From Sphaerulina vaccinii (taxonomy: Eukaryota; Ascomycota; Dothideomycetes; Mycosphaerellales; Mycosphaerellaceae), in the NCBI GenBank assembly GCA_022570795.1, contig JAKUDP010000012.1, positions 1,302,001 through 1,366,000 of the forward strand: a stretch of 64,000 bases of DNA, in the 5' to 3' direction. Shown here in pieces: positions 50,086 through 62,401 of this stretch. The notes under the pieces are model-generated. The model did not search any database. It was not told the DNA's origin and saw only the letters and a list, made by a program, of their open reading frames with translations. The number at the start of each line of letters is the position of its first letter. Position 1 is the first letter of the stretch. The position numbers were made by a program, and so were the translations under genes.

Positions 50086-53000
50086 CTTTATAGACCTTAC
50101 TTATAGTATATAGTTCCTAGTTACAGTTATAGTTAACGCTACGTTTAGAATATATCTCGTACCAAAAGTGCAAACTTAAGGTAGCTCTAGTAAGAGCGCG
50201 CCTATAGTAAGATTATAGTTCTTAGTTAAGGTTATAGTTACTATAGTAGTTACAGACCTTAGTTCTTAGTCGAGTCGAGCTACCTCAATATAGTAAGACT
50301 TAATAGCGATCTACTAGGCGCTTGCAGTCTTAACCTATATATATCTATTCTTAATCGCAAGTCGCTCTTCGGAGCTACTAATATAGATTCTCAAACCTAA
50401 GGTCGCTAACTAGAAGGCGACGTATTCTACTAGTACGCCGATATACTCTACTAATAGTAGTAGGAGATTGCTAACAAGCTCTTAATAATTAAAAAAGAGC
50501 CTAACTTTAAAAATAGTCTTAACTTCCTCGAGTATATTACCTATAAGCACGATAACTTATTTAATAAAGACTGCACTTAGATTACTTTTGCCGACGTAGC
50601 TAGCAAGGAAGTTATATTAGAAGTTGCTCTTCTTAAAAGTCTATTTTCTTTTAAGCTTCGAGATATTACTAAGGTAGTACTAGAGAGTATATATAATATA
50701 CTCTATAATATCTTCTATAACTACAAGCTAGCTCTAAACTAGTTAGTAGTTATTTAGGAAGCCAACGAACTCAATTAATAGAAGAATAAGAATATAGTCG
50801 CTTAGTGCGATAGACTCGAGTCTAAGAGAGATACTTTAAGTACTAAGAAAGAGACGCTAAGTACCAAAAAGAACGCTTTGGTTATAGAGAAGGATGCAGC
50901 TACGACTAAGATATAGCGACTATAGGATATAATTAATAGAAAGCTCGGCAATATTATTAATAATAATAGCAAAGCCTTTATAGCCGAGTTAAAAAAGGAT
51001 ATAGAAAGCGTCAAGTAACGTAAGGACTTCTATAAGAATCTATCTAATAAACTATAAGAGAAGGTTAATTAATTAGAGGCTTAAGAAGCTAAGGCTAGTT
51101 AAGAAACCTTACTCGAGCTTAGTATCTTATATAACAATATTATAGATATTACTTAGAAGAATAAGGAACTCGAGGAGTATATCTAGTAGCTTTCTTATTA
51201 TAACTTGAGCCCCTTCTCGCGTAGCCGCCTGCTAGCTAATAGTGCTAGTACTAGTACTAGTAGTAGTAGTAGAGGCAGAGGTAGAGGAGATTCCTCTAAA
51301 GGTTAAGGCTACTATAACTTATACTCGCGATCTAGACCTCGCGGCCGCTGCGATAGCTTATTATATTTACTTTATATTAGACGCTATAAAGGAGATACCT
51401 ATAGTCCTAATAGAGACCTCCCCTAGCGAGGACATAGTCGCTATATTAATAATAGTAACACTCTAGGCGCCTAATCTAGCGCATCGAACTTTACTTAGTA
51501 TAATAATAGATAGGTCCTTGCTATTAAAAGTAGTCGCAATATCTATATACTAGACAAGTTTAGTAATAATAGAGAGCTAGCCTTTAATAAGTAGATACGC
51601 AATATCGAGAACAAGGTTAGTAGTAGTACCTTCTATAATATTAACTTATTACTTACCTATATTTATAGCCTTACTAAGTTGGACGTATAGCAACTTCTTA
51701 ACCTACGCATCCCCTTCTATATTAATAAGCGAGCTACTGTCGACCCTTTCAAGTCTCTTAATAAAATGCTAGAGTATATAACCGAGCGCTATAGCTAGTA
51801 TAACTAAGCTAACTATTTATTCTACGAGTTGTCTATACTCAAGCAAGGAGATAAGGAGTTATTTAGTACTTACTATATTAAGTTCCAGAAGTGCTATACT
51901 TATATTTATCTTATAGCCGAGTTCGAGAAGTAGCTACTTAAAGGCTCTCTTAACTACTACTATAGCAATTATCTAATTAATAGCTCTATATACTATACTT
52001 TCAAGGAGTTAACAGATTGCCTATATAATATCTAGGATAGCTTCGCTCGGCTCGACGCGAACAAGCTAGCTTATACTAATAATAATAATAATTATAGTAG
52101 TAGAGGAAACCGAGGTAGTAGTAGAAGTTAGTATAGAGGTCGTAGAGGCTCTAATAGTAGAGGTAGCAACAATAATAATAATAATAGCAGCCTGCTTCTA
52201 TACTCCGATCTACTAGAGAAGTTTAAGAATCTAAAGCTACTTACTAATAATAAGTACTTTAAACTTATTCGGAGTAGTTACTACCTACGCTACTACGAGT
52301 ATAGTTACTATAGTCGTAATCTAGCTTGCGTCTTCAAAAAGTACTAGATGCTACTATGCGCTAATACTATAAGTACTAATAGTAGCTCTAATACTAATAA
52401 TAGTAGTTAGAGAAATAGCGAGACCTCTACTTAAGTATAATAAGTAGAGGTTGCGATAAATTAACGAAGCTAAAGGCGCTTTCTACTACTATCTAAAAAG
52501 AGATAGAAATAGTAGAATTACTAGGTATATTACTAGAGATTACAAAGTATATTATTATAGACGGCATAGCTAACAATTAGAATACTAGACTTTACCTTAA
52601 TTGTAGAGCCAACTCTCGTTATATTAATTTATCCTTTATATATAAATATAAATAATACTTTACTCTTATCCTCCTCGAACAAGCTAGGCGGCTTGGACTA
52701 GCTACTAGCGAACAAGCTTTAGTAGATATTAAGTATATCGCGAAGATAAACCTTAATATTAGAGGCTACCTTAAATAGTTCTATACTTTCGTTACTAAGC
52801 TAGATCCGGACTACGATATAGTCCTTAGTTGTAGGTAGTTCGACTAATATCAACTAAGTATTATATAGGTAGAAGGTAGGATAATACTAGACTCTACCTT
52901 GTATAAGATTAACTATAAGTATACTTTAGTATAGAGCTTTCTAGCAACTATATATACTTATATATATAAGGAGAAAGCTATAGACGTAGATATACTAGAT

Positions 53001-56000
53001 ATTATAGAGATTAGCCCTATAATGCTACAACGTATATTACGATAGAAAGGTACTAAAATTTATACTATATAGATAGTCGGTTAGAATAAGTAGAAATAGA
53101 TACTCTTAGATAGGCTAACTACTTATACTATAAAGGTAGGGAAAGCTTTTACCTACTATAGTAGATTAGTAGCTATAGTTATCGATAAATATACTCGCTA
53201 GGCACGAGTATATACTATAGCTATAGCAGACTACGAGAAGTTTATAACTAGCACGACGAACCTAACTATTTATAATATAGTTAAGAATATACTACCGAAG
53301 GAGTTCTAAGACTTTATAGCCCTATTCGACCGGAGAGAAGTAGAAAAGCTTCTACTATATAGACCTAGTATCGACTACGCGATCAAGCTTAAGAACGGTA
53401 CTATTCTACCCTTCAAACGCTCCTACCTTATATCTTAATACAAGAATAAGGTTATTAAAAAGTAGATTAATAATCAACTCGAGAAGAGTAATATTCGCGG
53501 CTTAGTTTCCTCTATAGTAGTACTAGTTCTTATTATTAAGAAGCTAAATAGTAGTCTACGCGTCTGCATTAACTATTATAGACTTAATATATTAATAATC
53601 AAGTTACAATATTCTATTCTATTAGTTTAAGAAACTCTAAACTATATCTTAGGTAAGGAATAGTTTACTAAGCTAGATGTTATTATAGCATTTAATCGCA
53701 TCTATATAGTAGCTAGAGATATATAGAAGACTGCATTTACTACTTGCTATAGTTAGTTCGAATATATTATAATACTATTCGAAGCTTGCAATATACTAGG
53801 CACCTTCTAGAGCTATATTAATAATATATTATAAGACTTTCTTAATATATTCTACTCTATATATCTCGATAATTGCCTAGTATTTAGCGACACTTGTAAA
53901 GAATATATATAATATATATAAAAAGTAATATAGAAGCTTCTCGATGCTAGATTACAACTAGATATTAAGAAGTATAAGTTCTTTATCTACAAAACCAAGT
54001 ACCTTAATATAATTATTAGCAAAGACAGGGTATATATAGATCCTAAGAAAATCGCTACAATCGTAGTATAGGAGACTCCTACCTATATTAAGGACGTATA
54101 GGCCTTTCTTAGCTTTAGCAACTTCTACTACAAGTTTATCGATAAGTTTGGCCGTATTGTAGTACTATTAATAGCTCTAACGAGGAAGGCTAGTAATAGT
54201 AAGGCCTTAGATAAGAAGAGCTATATTAAGTTTATATAGACTACTAAATGCGAGAAGGCTTTCAAGAACCTTAAGCAAGCCTTCGTAGCTAACCTAATAT
54301 TAGAAATATACTATATAGGGTAGTAGATAGTTGTAGAAACTAATACGTCTAACTATATTACTATAGCTATACTTTTATAGCTTAACCCCGTTACTAAGAA
54401 GTAGAAGCCGGTTGTATATATATCTAAGAAGATAAGTCCTATAGAGTATAACTATAAGATCTACGATAAGAAACTCCTTGCTATTATTCTAGCCTTTAAA
54501 GAATAGCGTCTAGAGCTTATAGTAGAGGGAGGAGAAGCAGATAGCGACTTCGAATACTTCGATAGTAATAATTATATCTAAGTACTATCTAACTATAAGA
54601 ACTTAGAGTATTTTATAACTACTAAGTAGCTTAATAGACGACAAGCCTATTAGGCTAAGTTCTTGTCGTAGTTCAACTTTAAGATTATATATAGACCTAG
54701 CTTGCAAGGTACTAAACCTAATAGCTTAATATAACAATTCTAAGACCTACCTACTTTGCTAGATAATCTAAGGGTTCTATACTAATAGTAGATAATCCTT
54801 AGCCCTAACAGACTAGATATTATACTAAAGGCGGTAGCAATAAACCTAATAGAAGATAAGGATATTAGTAGTAATAAGATCGCCGACGTTGCAGCTATAG
54901 AGAATATAGATCTGCCGATAGTAATTGAATAGCTATACTAAGAGAAGCTAGTCTAACAAGCGCTTAAAGAACTATTACTTAGGCAGATAGCTAGTTTCCT
55001 TCGACAATATAAGATAGATTAAGTATTAGTAATAGTACGCGATTAGAGGATATATATTACTAATAGGTTCGGAGAAGCTAGTATATTTATACTACTAACA
55101 GATTCTAAGATTATACACCTAATACGAACCTTCGTAATTAAGGATTGCTATAGTATATTAGCTACTAGACACCCTAGCATTGCAAAGACGTTCGGCCTCT
55201 TAACGCGCTCCTATATATAGCTATTCGCATAGTAGATAGTAAAGCGATTTATCTATAACTACAAGGTATATAGAACTACGAAAGTAACTACTTAAGTATA
55301 TAGTAGCCTGCTTGCACTATTGCCTATACTATACCGACTATAGCAACATATTGTAATAGACTTTGTTATTAAGCTACTACCCTCAAAGAGTAAGATTAAT
55401 AGAGTAGTATATAAGAATATCTTAATAGCAACCTACTACTTAACTAAAAAGCAGCATACTATCCCTATATATTAGCTTAATGCTCCTTATATTATATTAG
55501 TATTCTTTAAGAATATCTTCGTAAGATATAGCGCGCTAGAGTCTATTATAATTAATAGAGGAACTAACTAGTTGTCGGCTTTCTTTAAGCGCTTCTATAA
55601 GCTTCTAGATATTAAGTAGAAACCTTCGATAGCTTTCTATCTAGAAATAGATAGATAGTCTAAGAATATAAATAAGGGTATTAAGTAGTATCTCCGAGCC
55701 TTCTGCAACTACGCTCAAGACAACTAGGTTAACCTTCTACCTATTAGTAAGCTAGTAATTAATAACTACGACTTAGAGACTATAGGAGTATTACCTTTCT
55801 TCGCTACTAGAGGATATAATATAAGACTACCTATTATCGATACTTAGTCTAATATACTAGTACTTCTATACAAATAATAGCTAGACGCCTAGGCTACTAG
55901 CGACTTTAGTAAGTATATTGCCGACATTTATAAGTATACCTAGGAATATATATACTTGGCGCAGGCTAGATAGGTAGATAATGCTAATAGCAGCTATATA

Positions 56001-57119
56001 CTAGCTCTAATCTATCGCAAAGATAACCTAGTATATATAGCTACCTATAACTAGGGCACAGACTATAATACTAAGAAGCTTAATTATAAATTCTCTAGTC
56101 TATATAAAGTTCTTCGCATTTTACTATATAACATATACTACATCGACCTTCTACTAGATATATAGAAGTACTCTATCTTCTACTCGAACCTCCTATAGTC
56201 CGCCGACGACAACCCTCTACCTAGTTAAACCTCGCCGGCCGACGGCCCTCTACTACCGATTTATATTTACTAAGAAGGAGATAATAGAGGAGACCTCGAG
56301 CACGAGGTAGAAGAGATTATAGTAGTAGAAACTCGGAGGCCGATATATATATAGTAGAAAGAGCTTAGTAAGCAACTAATACCGATATTTAAGGTAAAGT
56401 AGGTTAGTTATAATAAGCTAATATAGGAGCCTAAGAGTTACTTCGAAGGCGCACCTAATAAGGTAGTATCTTTTTATATAAAGTTACTAAATAGTATATC
56501 TAATATACCTCCTTACCTACTAATAATAGAAGTTAAATACTTTACAACTAGTCTAGAACTAGACTCGCGCATAGATTCGTAATAAGTAACTCGCGCGTTA
56601 GTTAAGGTAGTAGATTAGAAGTACTATATACTAAGTCTTTAAGGGAATAGCCTAGCTCTTATACCGAGTTTATACTTACTACGAGGCTCTGCTACTAGCT
56701 TTAGTAGCTAAGATACTACAAATACGAACGTACTAGTAGACGCTAGTAGTTACGTAGTAGATACTATTAACGAGTATAATATTTCAAATCGCAATACCTA
56801 TATTAGTAATACTAACCTAAATATAATCGAAAGCAATAACGTAGTCTTTGCTAACTTAAACCTTATATTACTAGAAAAGCTCTTATATTCGATATAGAGT
56901 AGAAGTAGGGCCGGACCAATTATAGGACAAGAAGATACTATTAGTACTTAGAAGGAATAGAATATAAAATATAGCTTAAATAACAATTTAGATAAAGAAG
57001 ATAATTTGGATAATAGATTAGATAATAACGTCGCCTTTGTATATATAATACAAGTAGCTTAATATTATAAATATATATTAGAGCCTCTGCAGATAGAGGC
57101 TGTTTTGAGGAGGAAGTAG

Positions 57120-57302
57120 TATTACAACCTAATACCTACCTACCTACCTATATTTACTTATAACTATTATATACACGCGGCTAGGCCCGATGCGGCTAGC
57201 GCGCTTGGCGCTTTTCTTATACTTACTTGTTCGCGCCCTCGCGCTCCTCTTAGATACTTTGTCTATAACCTAATTTACTATACTACTATTTATAATATTA
57301 TA
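57120..57302 (+). repeat. right LTR of inner element
   Basis: 183 bp partner of 49903-50085, with the same GC-rich core. It is followed by the CCGAA duplication. Confidence 0.8.
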
Positions 57303-57307
57303 CCGAA
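57303..57307. repeat. target site duplication of inner element (right)
   Basis: CCGAA, identical to 49898-49902; outer-element sequence resumes directly after it. Confidence 0.8.
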
Positions 57308-59256
57308 CCTAGAATATAGTACTAGAGTACTAAAAGAGTAATAAAGTCTAGTTAAATCTCTATAACTACTATATAGATTAACCGAAAAAAAGCCTAGACT
57401 AGAGGAATATAAAGTATATAGTTAATAAGATTCTTTTACTAGTCTCTTTTTATTTGTCTAGTATTCCTAGTAATATATACCTAGTCTTTTATACTAACTT
57501 AGTATAACTAGTATATAGAGACCTACTACTAGGTTAGGTTTCTAAAGATAACTAACCTACCTCTATACTCTTCTAGATATATACCGAGTAGTAAGTAGAG
57601 AAGATTCTTTATACTAAGACAAAATAGAACAAAAGAGAAGTTCTAGTAAAATAGAGTAGGTACTATAAACCGATATAGGAACTCTTAGAAAACCTAGAGA
57701 ATAATAAGGCCTTAGACAAATTTAAGGACAAATATAGAGATACTAAGTTAAATAATAGACTGCTAGCCGCCTACGACAAGATAGCTAGGCTAAAGAAACA
57801 AATACAAAATATATAATTTTGGAATTAGAGTTAGGTACAAAACAAAACAAGTTATAATTCTAGAGTATCTAAAATCTAAACTAATTACCGAAGTAGGAGA
57901 AGAATTAGAAAAAGTAAAGCTAAATTACTAGCTGCCTAAAAAGTACCGGACACCTCTAAAAACAATATAGAAGCTGCCCTAGATTACTTATTAAAGTTCT
58001 TATTACTAATAAAGAGAAGATCGCTATAGCCCGGCTTCTATAGGACGGTTAGTATAGGAAAACCGATAGATATAGATAATTAACTTACTAGGTTCTACTA
58101 AGCAATAGCCTAGGCAACTATAGTAGTAACTTATATAGCAACTATACTAAAAGAGATAGTTAGTATAATTAAAATAGAGGGGCCTAGGAACTTACTTAGG
58201 TAGAAGACTAGTAGTCTATAAAGACTCTAGGGCCTTTGTAGCCTTAGCTACTTTAATAAGGTTAGTATAGGTAGTATCTCTAAAGAATAATATATTAGCT
58301 AGGCTAGAATCGATAGTACCTAAAAATACTTGCTACTAGGTATTATTAGTATAGGTAAGGGTAGTATATACCTTATAGTATAGAGCTAGGCTAAAATCGA
58401 TAGTTAGCGCGCTCTTTCTAGAAGATACTAAGAAAGACCTATAGAGGAAGATAGTTCTTTTTAAGCTTAGTATAGTTCTAATAAGTATACAAACTCTTAG
58501 ACTAGTAGATATTAGTAGGAGCTAGTTAGAAAGTAATAGTAGCCGAGCCTTACTATCTAGGCAATATATTTATAGCTAGAGTTAATATAACTAATATAGT
58601 AGATATAGGTAGAAGATACTAGGAACTATTAGAAAAGAGGTAGAAGCTAATATTAAACCTAGAGTACTTACTAATAGTATTAGTAAAGCTAGTATACTTA
58701 TTAGTTAAAGTCGCTAGGCTAGTAACTAGTTAGTATATAGTAGTACCCTATATAATAGAGGAGGGGAGAAGCTAAGCTAATAAGATTAACTTACTATAAA
58801 ATAGTTAGTTAGGAAAAAAAAGAGAAATTAATAAAGAAGATAGATAGCTATTATAGGAAGCTATTTATTATTTGCTAGATCTAGTTAAAAGATAATAGAA
58901 AGTAACTATACAAATAATAGAGTTATTTATATAGGTACCTAATAATAGCAAGTAGGTAAATAGTCGTATATAGGCAATTATAACAAAGTTACCTACTTAA
59001 AACAACTACTTGTAGCCTATTATAATAGAGTTACTAGATTCGGACAATATATACCTAATAATAAATAGAATAATAATAAAGCAAATAATAGTAGTAGAAT
59101 AGATATATATAGCAAGTAATATATAGTTACTAGATATAATTATATAGAAGTAGATAGTATAAGAGAAGTAAAGTAAATAGGCAAAGTTATATAATATAAA
59201 AAGATAATAGTAAATAGTAGCGTCCTTACTAGAGTAGATAGGAGGAGAGAGGTATT

Positions 59257-59474
59257 ATTAGAGGCTAGCTCTAGGAAGTATTAATAGTAGCTTTGCCTCT
59301 ATAGCTCGACTACGGACCCTCCTCTACTTTAGTACTACCTATAGGAGACTATACAAAATAGCTTGGCATCTAGTATTTATTGACGGACGCCTAGAGAGAC
59401 CTTTTAGCTCTCTATCGAACTTACTTATTTCTTTTATAAAGCTTTCTATATATATATTACTTACTCTATAATAT
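59257..59474 (+). repeat. right LTR of outer element
   Basis: 218 bp partner of 45184-45401; preceded by the purine tract GGAGGAGAGAGG and followed by ATACT. Confidence 0.8.
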
Positions 59475-59479
59475 ATACT
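59475..59479. repeat. target site duplication of outer element (right)
   Basis: ATACT after the right LTR, matching 45179-45183. The exact LTR boundary is uncertain by a few bases because the sequence around it is AT-rich. Confidence 0.55.
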
Positions 59480-60526
59480 CGCTCTCCAAGATCTTACTAT
59501 TCTACGCTAATAGATCCGAAAGCAGAGTGCTAAACGATAACTTATATGTTTTCAGAGATCCCTAAAACGGTAGCTCTCTGGTATGCTTTCGAAGCGACGG
59601 AACTAGATAGTCTGCGAGCGCGGTAGCATAGCTAACTAGAGAGAGGCAGAGAGGAGACACACTAACTCTCTGAAATCTCACCATTCTACGCTAATAGATC
59701 CAGGAGCAGAGTGCTAAATAAGGACTTATTTGTTTCTAGAGATGCTAAAACGATAGCTCTCCGATACGCTCTCCAAGCGGCGAAACTGCATGGTCTGCGA
59801 TCACGGTAGCGTAGTTGTCTGAAGTAAGCCAGAGAGAGCTTCTGATACTATATCGAATGTAATGCGATCCAACTTTGGTCTTAGGTATTTCGCCACTGCT
59901 GTTAGGGCAATAGCTCTCTGAGATGTTCTCGAATTGGACAAACTGTGTCGTCTGCGAGCATCTCAGCATAGCTGACTGGAGCACGCCGAAGATGTATGGA
60001 TAAATTGTCAAATGTAATGCAATCTATCTTTGGACTTAGGTATCTCGCTACTGCTATGAGGGCGACAGCTCTCTGAGATGTTCTGGAAGCGGATGAACTG
60101 TATTGTCTGCGAGCATGGTAGTATGGTTGACTGAAGCAGGGCGGAGATGTTATAATCATCTGTCAGATGCAATGCAATTCATCTTCGGCCTTAGGATTCT
60201 CGCCAAAAACGCCTCGCTATCTGCTGTAAACCTCTGTCACTCAGCTATGTCTCCACTCGATTTGAACATTCCATGCCATGATACTCGAAAGCAGAGCGCT
60301 AATGATTGTTTTGTTTGTTTCCAGAGACACTTGGAATGGTGGCTCTCCAATATGCTCTCGAAGCGGTGAAACTGCATGGTCTGCGAGGACAGTAGCATGG
60401 AGGACAGGAACAGGGCGGAGAGATGGTGATCTGTTGTCGAATGTGATGAAATCAATCTTTGACCTTGGGTATCTCGCTAATTCTACCGAAACGCCGCGCT
60501 ATGTACTGTGAACCTGTGCCACCTAC
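59480..60526. repeat. tandem repeats derived from the SUN gene 3' flank
   Basis: Five units right of the retroelement, anchored by GTCTGCGA near 59611, 59794, 59951, 60105 and 60380 (spacings about 183, 157, 154 and 275 bp). Each has a TCTCxAAGCGGxxAAACTG core, and most also a TTTGGCCTTAGGTATCTCGC segment. Two longer units add GCAGAGxGCTAA and TTTGTTTCxAGAGA. On the minus strand they share a coding-like frame (CITFDN, VLADHAV, PLREHI) without a recognised family. The unit nearest the SUN stop repeats sequence found again near 60190-60245. Units closest to the retroelement show more TA changes. Confidence 0.65.
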
Positions 60527-62401
60527 CTAGATCTCCACCCCATGGGCGGAAATTCTGTAGAGGCAGGTGTGCCCCGGAGCGCCCCAGTTGCTCAGAACCC
60601 GCAGGGCGACTCTATTGGTGGAAGCACCTATAGACTGCATATCAGGAAACAGGTGAAAGGTTTGCACAAAGTTGTGCTCGTTCACATCGTACTTGTCTCC
60701 GCCGAGGCAAACCCAGTTCTTCTCGCCATTTGGTGCTTTGCCCTCACACGCGTGACCTCCCCTCATCTCCTCCTGTGCCCCCTGAATTCGCTTTGCCTCG
60801 GTGGCATTGCTCACCTGAGCCCATATCTCAAAGTCCTTGGGGGCGGCTGCGCTGTCGCGTGTGCCTGCGGCAGGAAAGTGTTCGATGGTTACCGATGTGA
60901 GAGAGATCTTGTGCGCGGTCTTGACAGTAAGCTGGGCCATGAGATCTTCGTCGGCTGAAGGAGCGGCGCACCAGGCGTCGGTGGGCTCAGTCCAGGACGT
61001 AAGGGCCATGGTTGGTGGATGTGGGTACTGTCTCGCAAGGCCGATGTGGTGAAGGATCCATTGGGGCCAGGTGCGGGTGGGTGGCATCTTCGTTTCAGAG
61101 GTGTAGTGAGGATCAATCATTGCACCAAGACCAATGCCAAAATAGTTGATGTTACGAAGCTTTCGGTCCACATTGTAGGCGTAGTTCGCAAAACCAAGTT
61201 TGTTGATTTGCAGGCGAGCCAGTGACATGATCTCAGATTTCTCAAGCACATTGACCGCGGCAGCTCTAGCCTCTTCGAGCACGCTCATCTTGTGTGTACG
61301 CATAAGCTGCTCAAGGTCGTCATGCACCACTCGGCTGTGTTCAGAGAGTGCGGCGTTGAAGTCATCTTGTGACACGACACGCCCGCTTTGGAAGTTGCCG
61401 TCAAAGACGTCTTGGCTCATCGTTTGAAGTTGTTCTGCGTTTGTCTCGATGAAATGCTGCCAGACAGGTGATGCGTCAGGAGTCTTCATCTTCTGTGTGA
61501 GTGCCTTCCAGAACAATGGTGGTATGGTGAATTGGCCGTTGTCTTCGGTCATGACGATCGTGTTTGGAATGATGGACTGAAGCTCATCAATCATTGCTTG
61601 GTAGACAGCGAGGTCGTTTTGAAGGGCGGTGGAATTGGTCTCCAGTTTTTCGACGCGACCCAGCAGATGGGCGTTTATGGCCCACTGCATGTCGCTGGTG
61701 TTGAGCTTCTGTATTTCGTCGGAGAAGAGGTGGCCAGTCTGGAACGCGTTGAAGTTATACTGCAGGGCTCTGGACAACTGATAGTGTCGTGTTGCGCCAA
61801 TACCAGCACCAACGTACCAGCCAAGGTTAGACAGAGCGACCATGAGCAGGGCGAAAGTCAACAAGCACATGACAACGAATTGCCAACCGTCACCGTAGAG
61901 GCGCTCGAGGAACCGGGGAATGGTGCGGAACAAGATTGAAGTCCGGCCAGGTTCGAAGTCTTCGTCGTCGCCAGTGACGCCATTGGGAAGCCGTGGACGT
62001 GCTGGACGAGCTGGACGAGTTGGAGGGACAGCTGGAAGATTGATGTATGCTGCGGAGTGCTGAATGGCAGTGCCAGGCCTGGACAACTCATCGTCGTCGT
62101 CTTCTTCGGCAGGCTCGTCATCGTTGCCTTCGTCATCGTCTTCTTCGATGATCGGAGTCGTAGCTTTTGGCTTCTGTTTCTTGGCGGGCGCTGGTGTGAT
62201 ACTGAGTGATGGCGGACGGGTGGAGCCGCGTGGACGAGCTGTGGTTGAGAATGCAGCATTGAGCTCGGCTGTGGAGGTGGAGACTTGCTGAGCCAAAGCT
62301 GCCTTTCCTTGAGCACCATATGCGTGGGACTGGCGGGTTTGAAGTGCTGGTAGTGGCGTGTTGGTACGCGACCTGGTGATGCGAGGTGTGGCGCCGGACA
62401 T
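60527..62401 (-). CDS. SUN-domain nuclear envelope protein
   Basis: Single exon, 624 residues from ATG 62401. The N-terminal about 170 residues are basic and proline-rich with an acidic run (EEDDDEGNDDEPAEEDDDDE, 86-105). One membrane span lies at about 172-197 (WQFVVMCLLTFALLMVALSN). A coiled region follows at about 240-400, then a C-terminal SUN domain at about 405-622. The SUN domain has ALTSWTEPTDAWCAAPS, LTVKTAHKISLTSVTIEHFP, NWVCLGGDKYDVNEHNFVQT and NRVALRVLSNWGAPGHTCLY. This is the Sad1/UNC-84 architecture of inner nuclear membrane proteins that bind KASH partners across the lumen and link chromatin to the cytoskeleton. Fragments of a second copy lie at 43.65-44.6 kb and repeats of its 3' flank surround the retroelement block. 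Confidence 0.9.
   Translation of the reverse strand: MSGATPRITRSRTNTPLPALQTRQSHAYGAQGKAALAQQVSTSTAELNAAFSTTARPRGSTRPPSLSITPAPAKKQKPKATTPIIEEDDDEGNDDEPAEEDDDDELSRPGTAIQHSAAYINLPAVPPTRPARPARPRLPNGVTGDDEDFEPGRTSILFRTIPRFLERLYGDGWQFVVMCLLTFALLMVALSNLGWYVGAGIGATRHYQLSRALQYNFNAFQTGHLFSDEIQKLNTSDMQWAINAHLLGRVEKLETNSTALQNDLAVYQAMIDELQSIIPNTIVMTEDNGQFTIPPLFWKALTQKMKTPDASPVWQHFIETNAEQLQTMSQDVFDGNFQSGRVVSQDDFNAALSEHSRVVHDDLEQLMRTHKMSVLEEARAAAVNVLEKSEIMSLARLQINKLGFANYAYNVDRKLRNINYFGIGLGAMIDPHYTSETKMPPTRTWPQWILHHIGLARQYPHPPTMALTSWTEPTDAWCAAPSADEDLMAQLTVKTAHKISLTSVTIEHFPAAGTRDSAAAPKDFEIWAQVSNATEAKRIQGAQEEMRGGHACEGKAPNGEKNWVCLGGDKYDVNEHNFVQTFHLFPDMQSIGASTNRVALRVLSNWGAPGHTCLYRISAHGVEI

Larger units (their letters stand above)
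49903..57302 (+). mobile_element. inner (nested) Ty3/gypsy chromovirus, RIP-mutated
   Basis: 7.4 kb element inserted in the integrase region of the outer one. LTRs are 49903-50085 and 57120-57302 (183 bp each). Through many stops the plus strand shows gag (about 50.3-52.4 kb, with a coiled Lys/Glu-rich part near 50.8-51.2 kb and an AGT-rich run near 51.24 kb), protease/RT (about 52.5-54.3 kb, YxDD box region near 53.87 kb), RNase H (about 54.3-54.7 kb), integrase (about 55.1-55.9 kb) and a chromodomain-like segment near 56.4 kb. Chromodomains of this class bind histone marks and direct integration to heterochromatin. Heavy TA enrichment and stops show it is dead. A purine-rich AGGAGGAAG precedes the right LTR. 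Confidence 0.85.
45184..59474 (+). mobile_element. outer Ty3/gypsy chromovirus, RIP-mutated and interrupted
   Basis: 14.3 kb in total; about 6.9 kb without the nested element. LTRs are 45184-45401 and 59257-59474 (218 bp each). Reading through stops on the plus strand gives a gag region (about 45.7-46.5 kb, with a damaged zinc knuckle near 46.49-46.55 kb), reverse transcriptase (about 47.3-48.1 kb, with the YxDD box region near 47.81 kb), RNase H (about 48.2-48.6 kb) and integrase (about 48.9-49.9 kb). The integrase end and a chromodomain-like segment resume after the nested element (57.3-57.8 kb). A further 1.4 kb to the right LTR holds no recognisable protein. TAG and TAA stops occur every few codons and TA dinucleotides dominate, as expected of heavy RIP. 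A purine-rich tract precedes the right LTR. Not functional. Confidence 0.85.

Noticed and set aside
51242..51466. 74-codon frame inside the retroelement block
   Set aside because: Chance frame arising in a repeated AGT run and AT-rich sequence of a RIP-mutated gag region.
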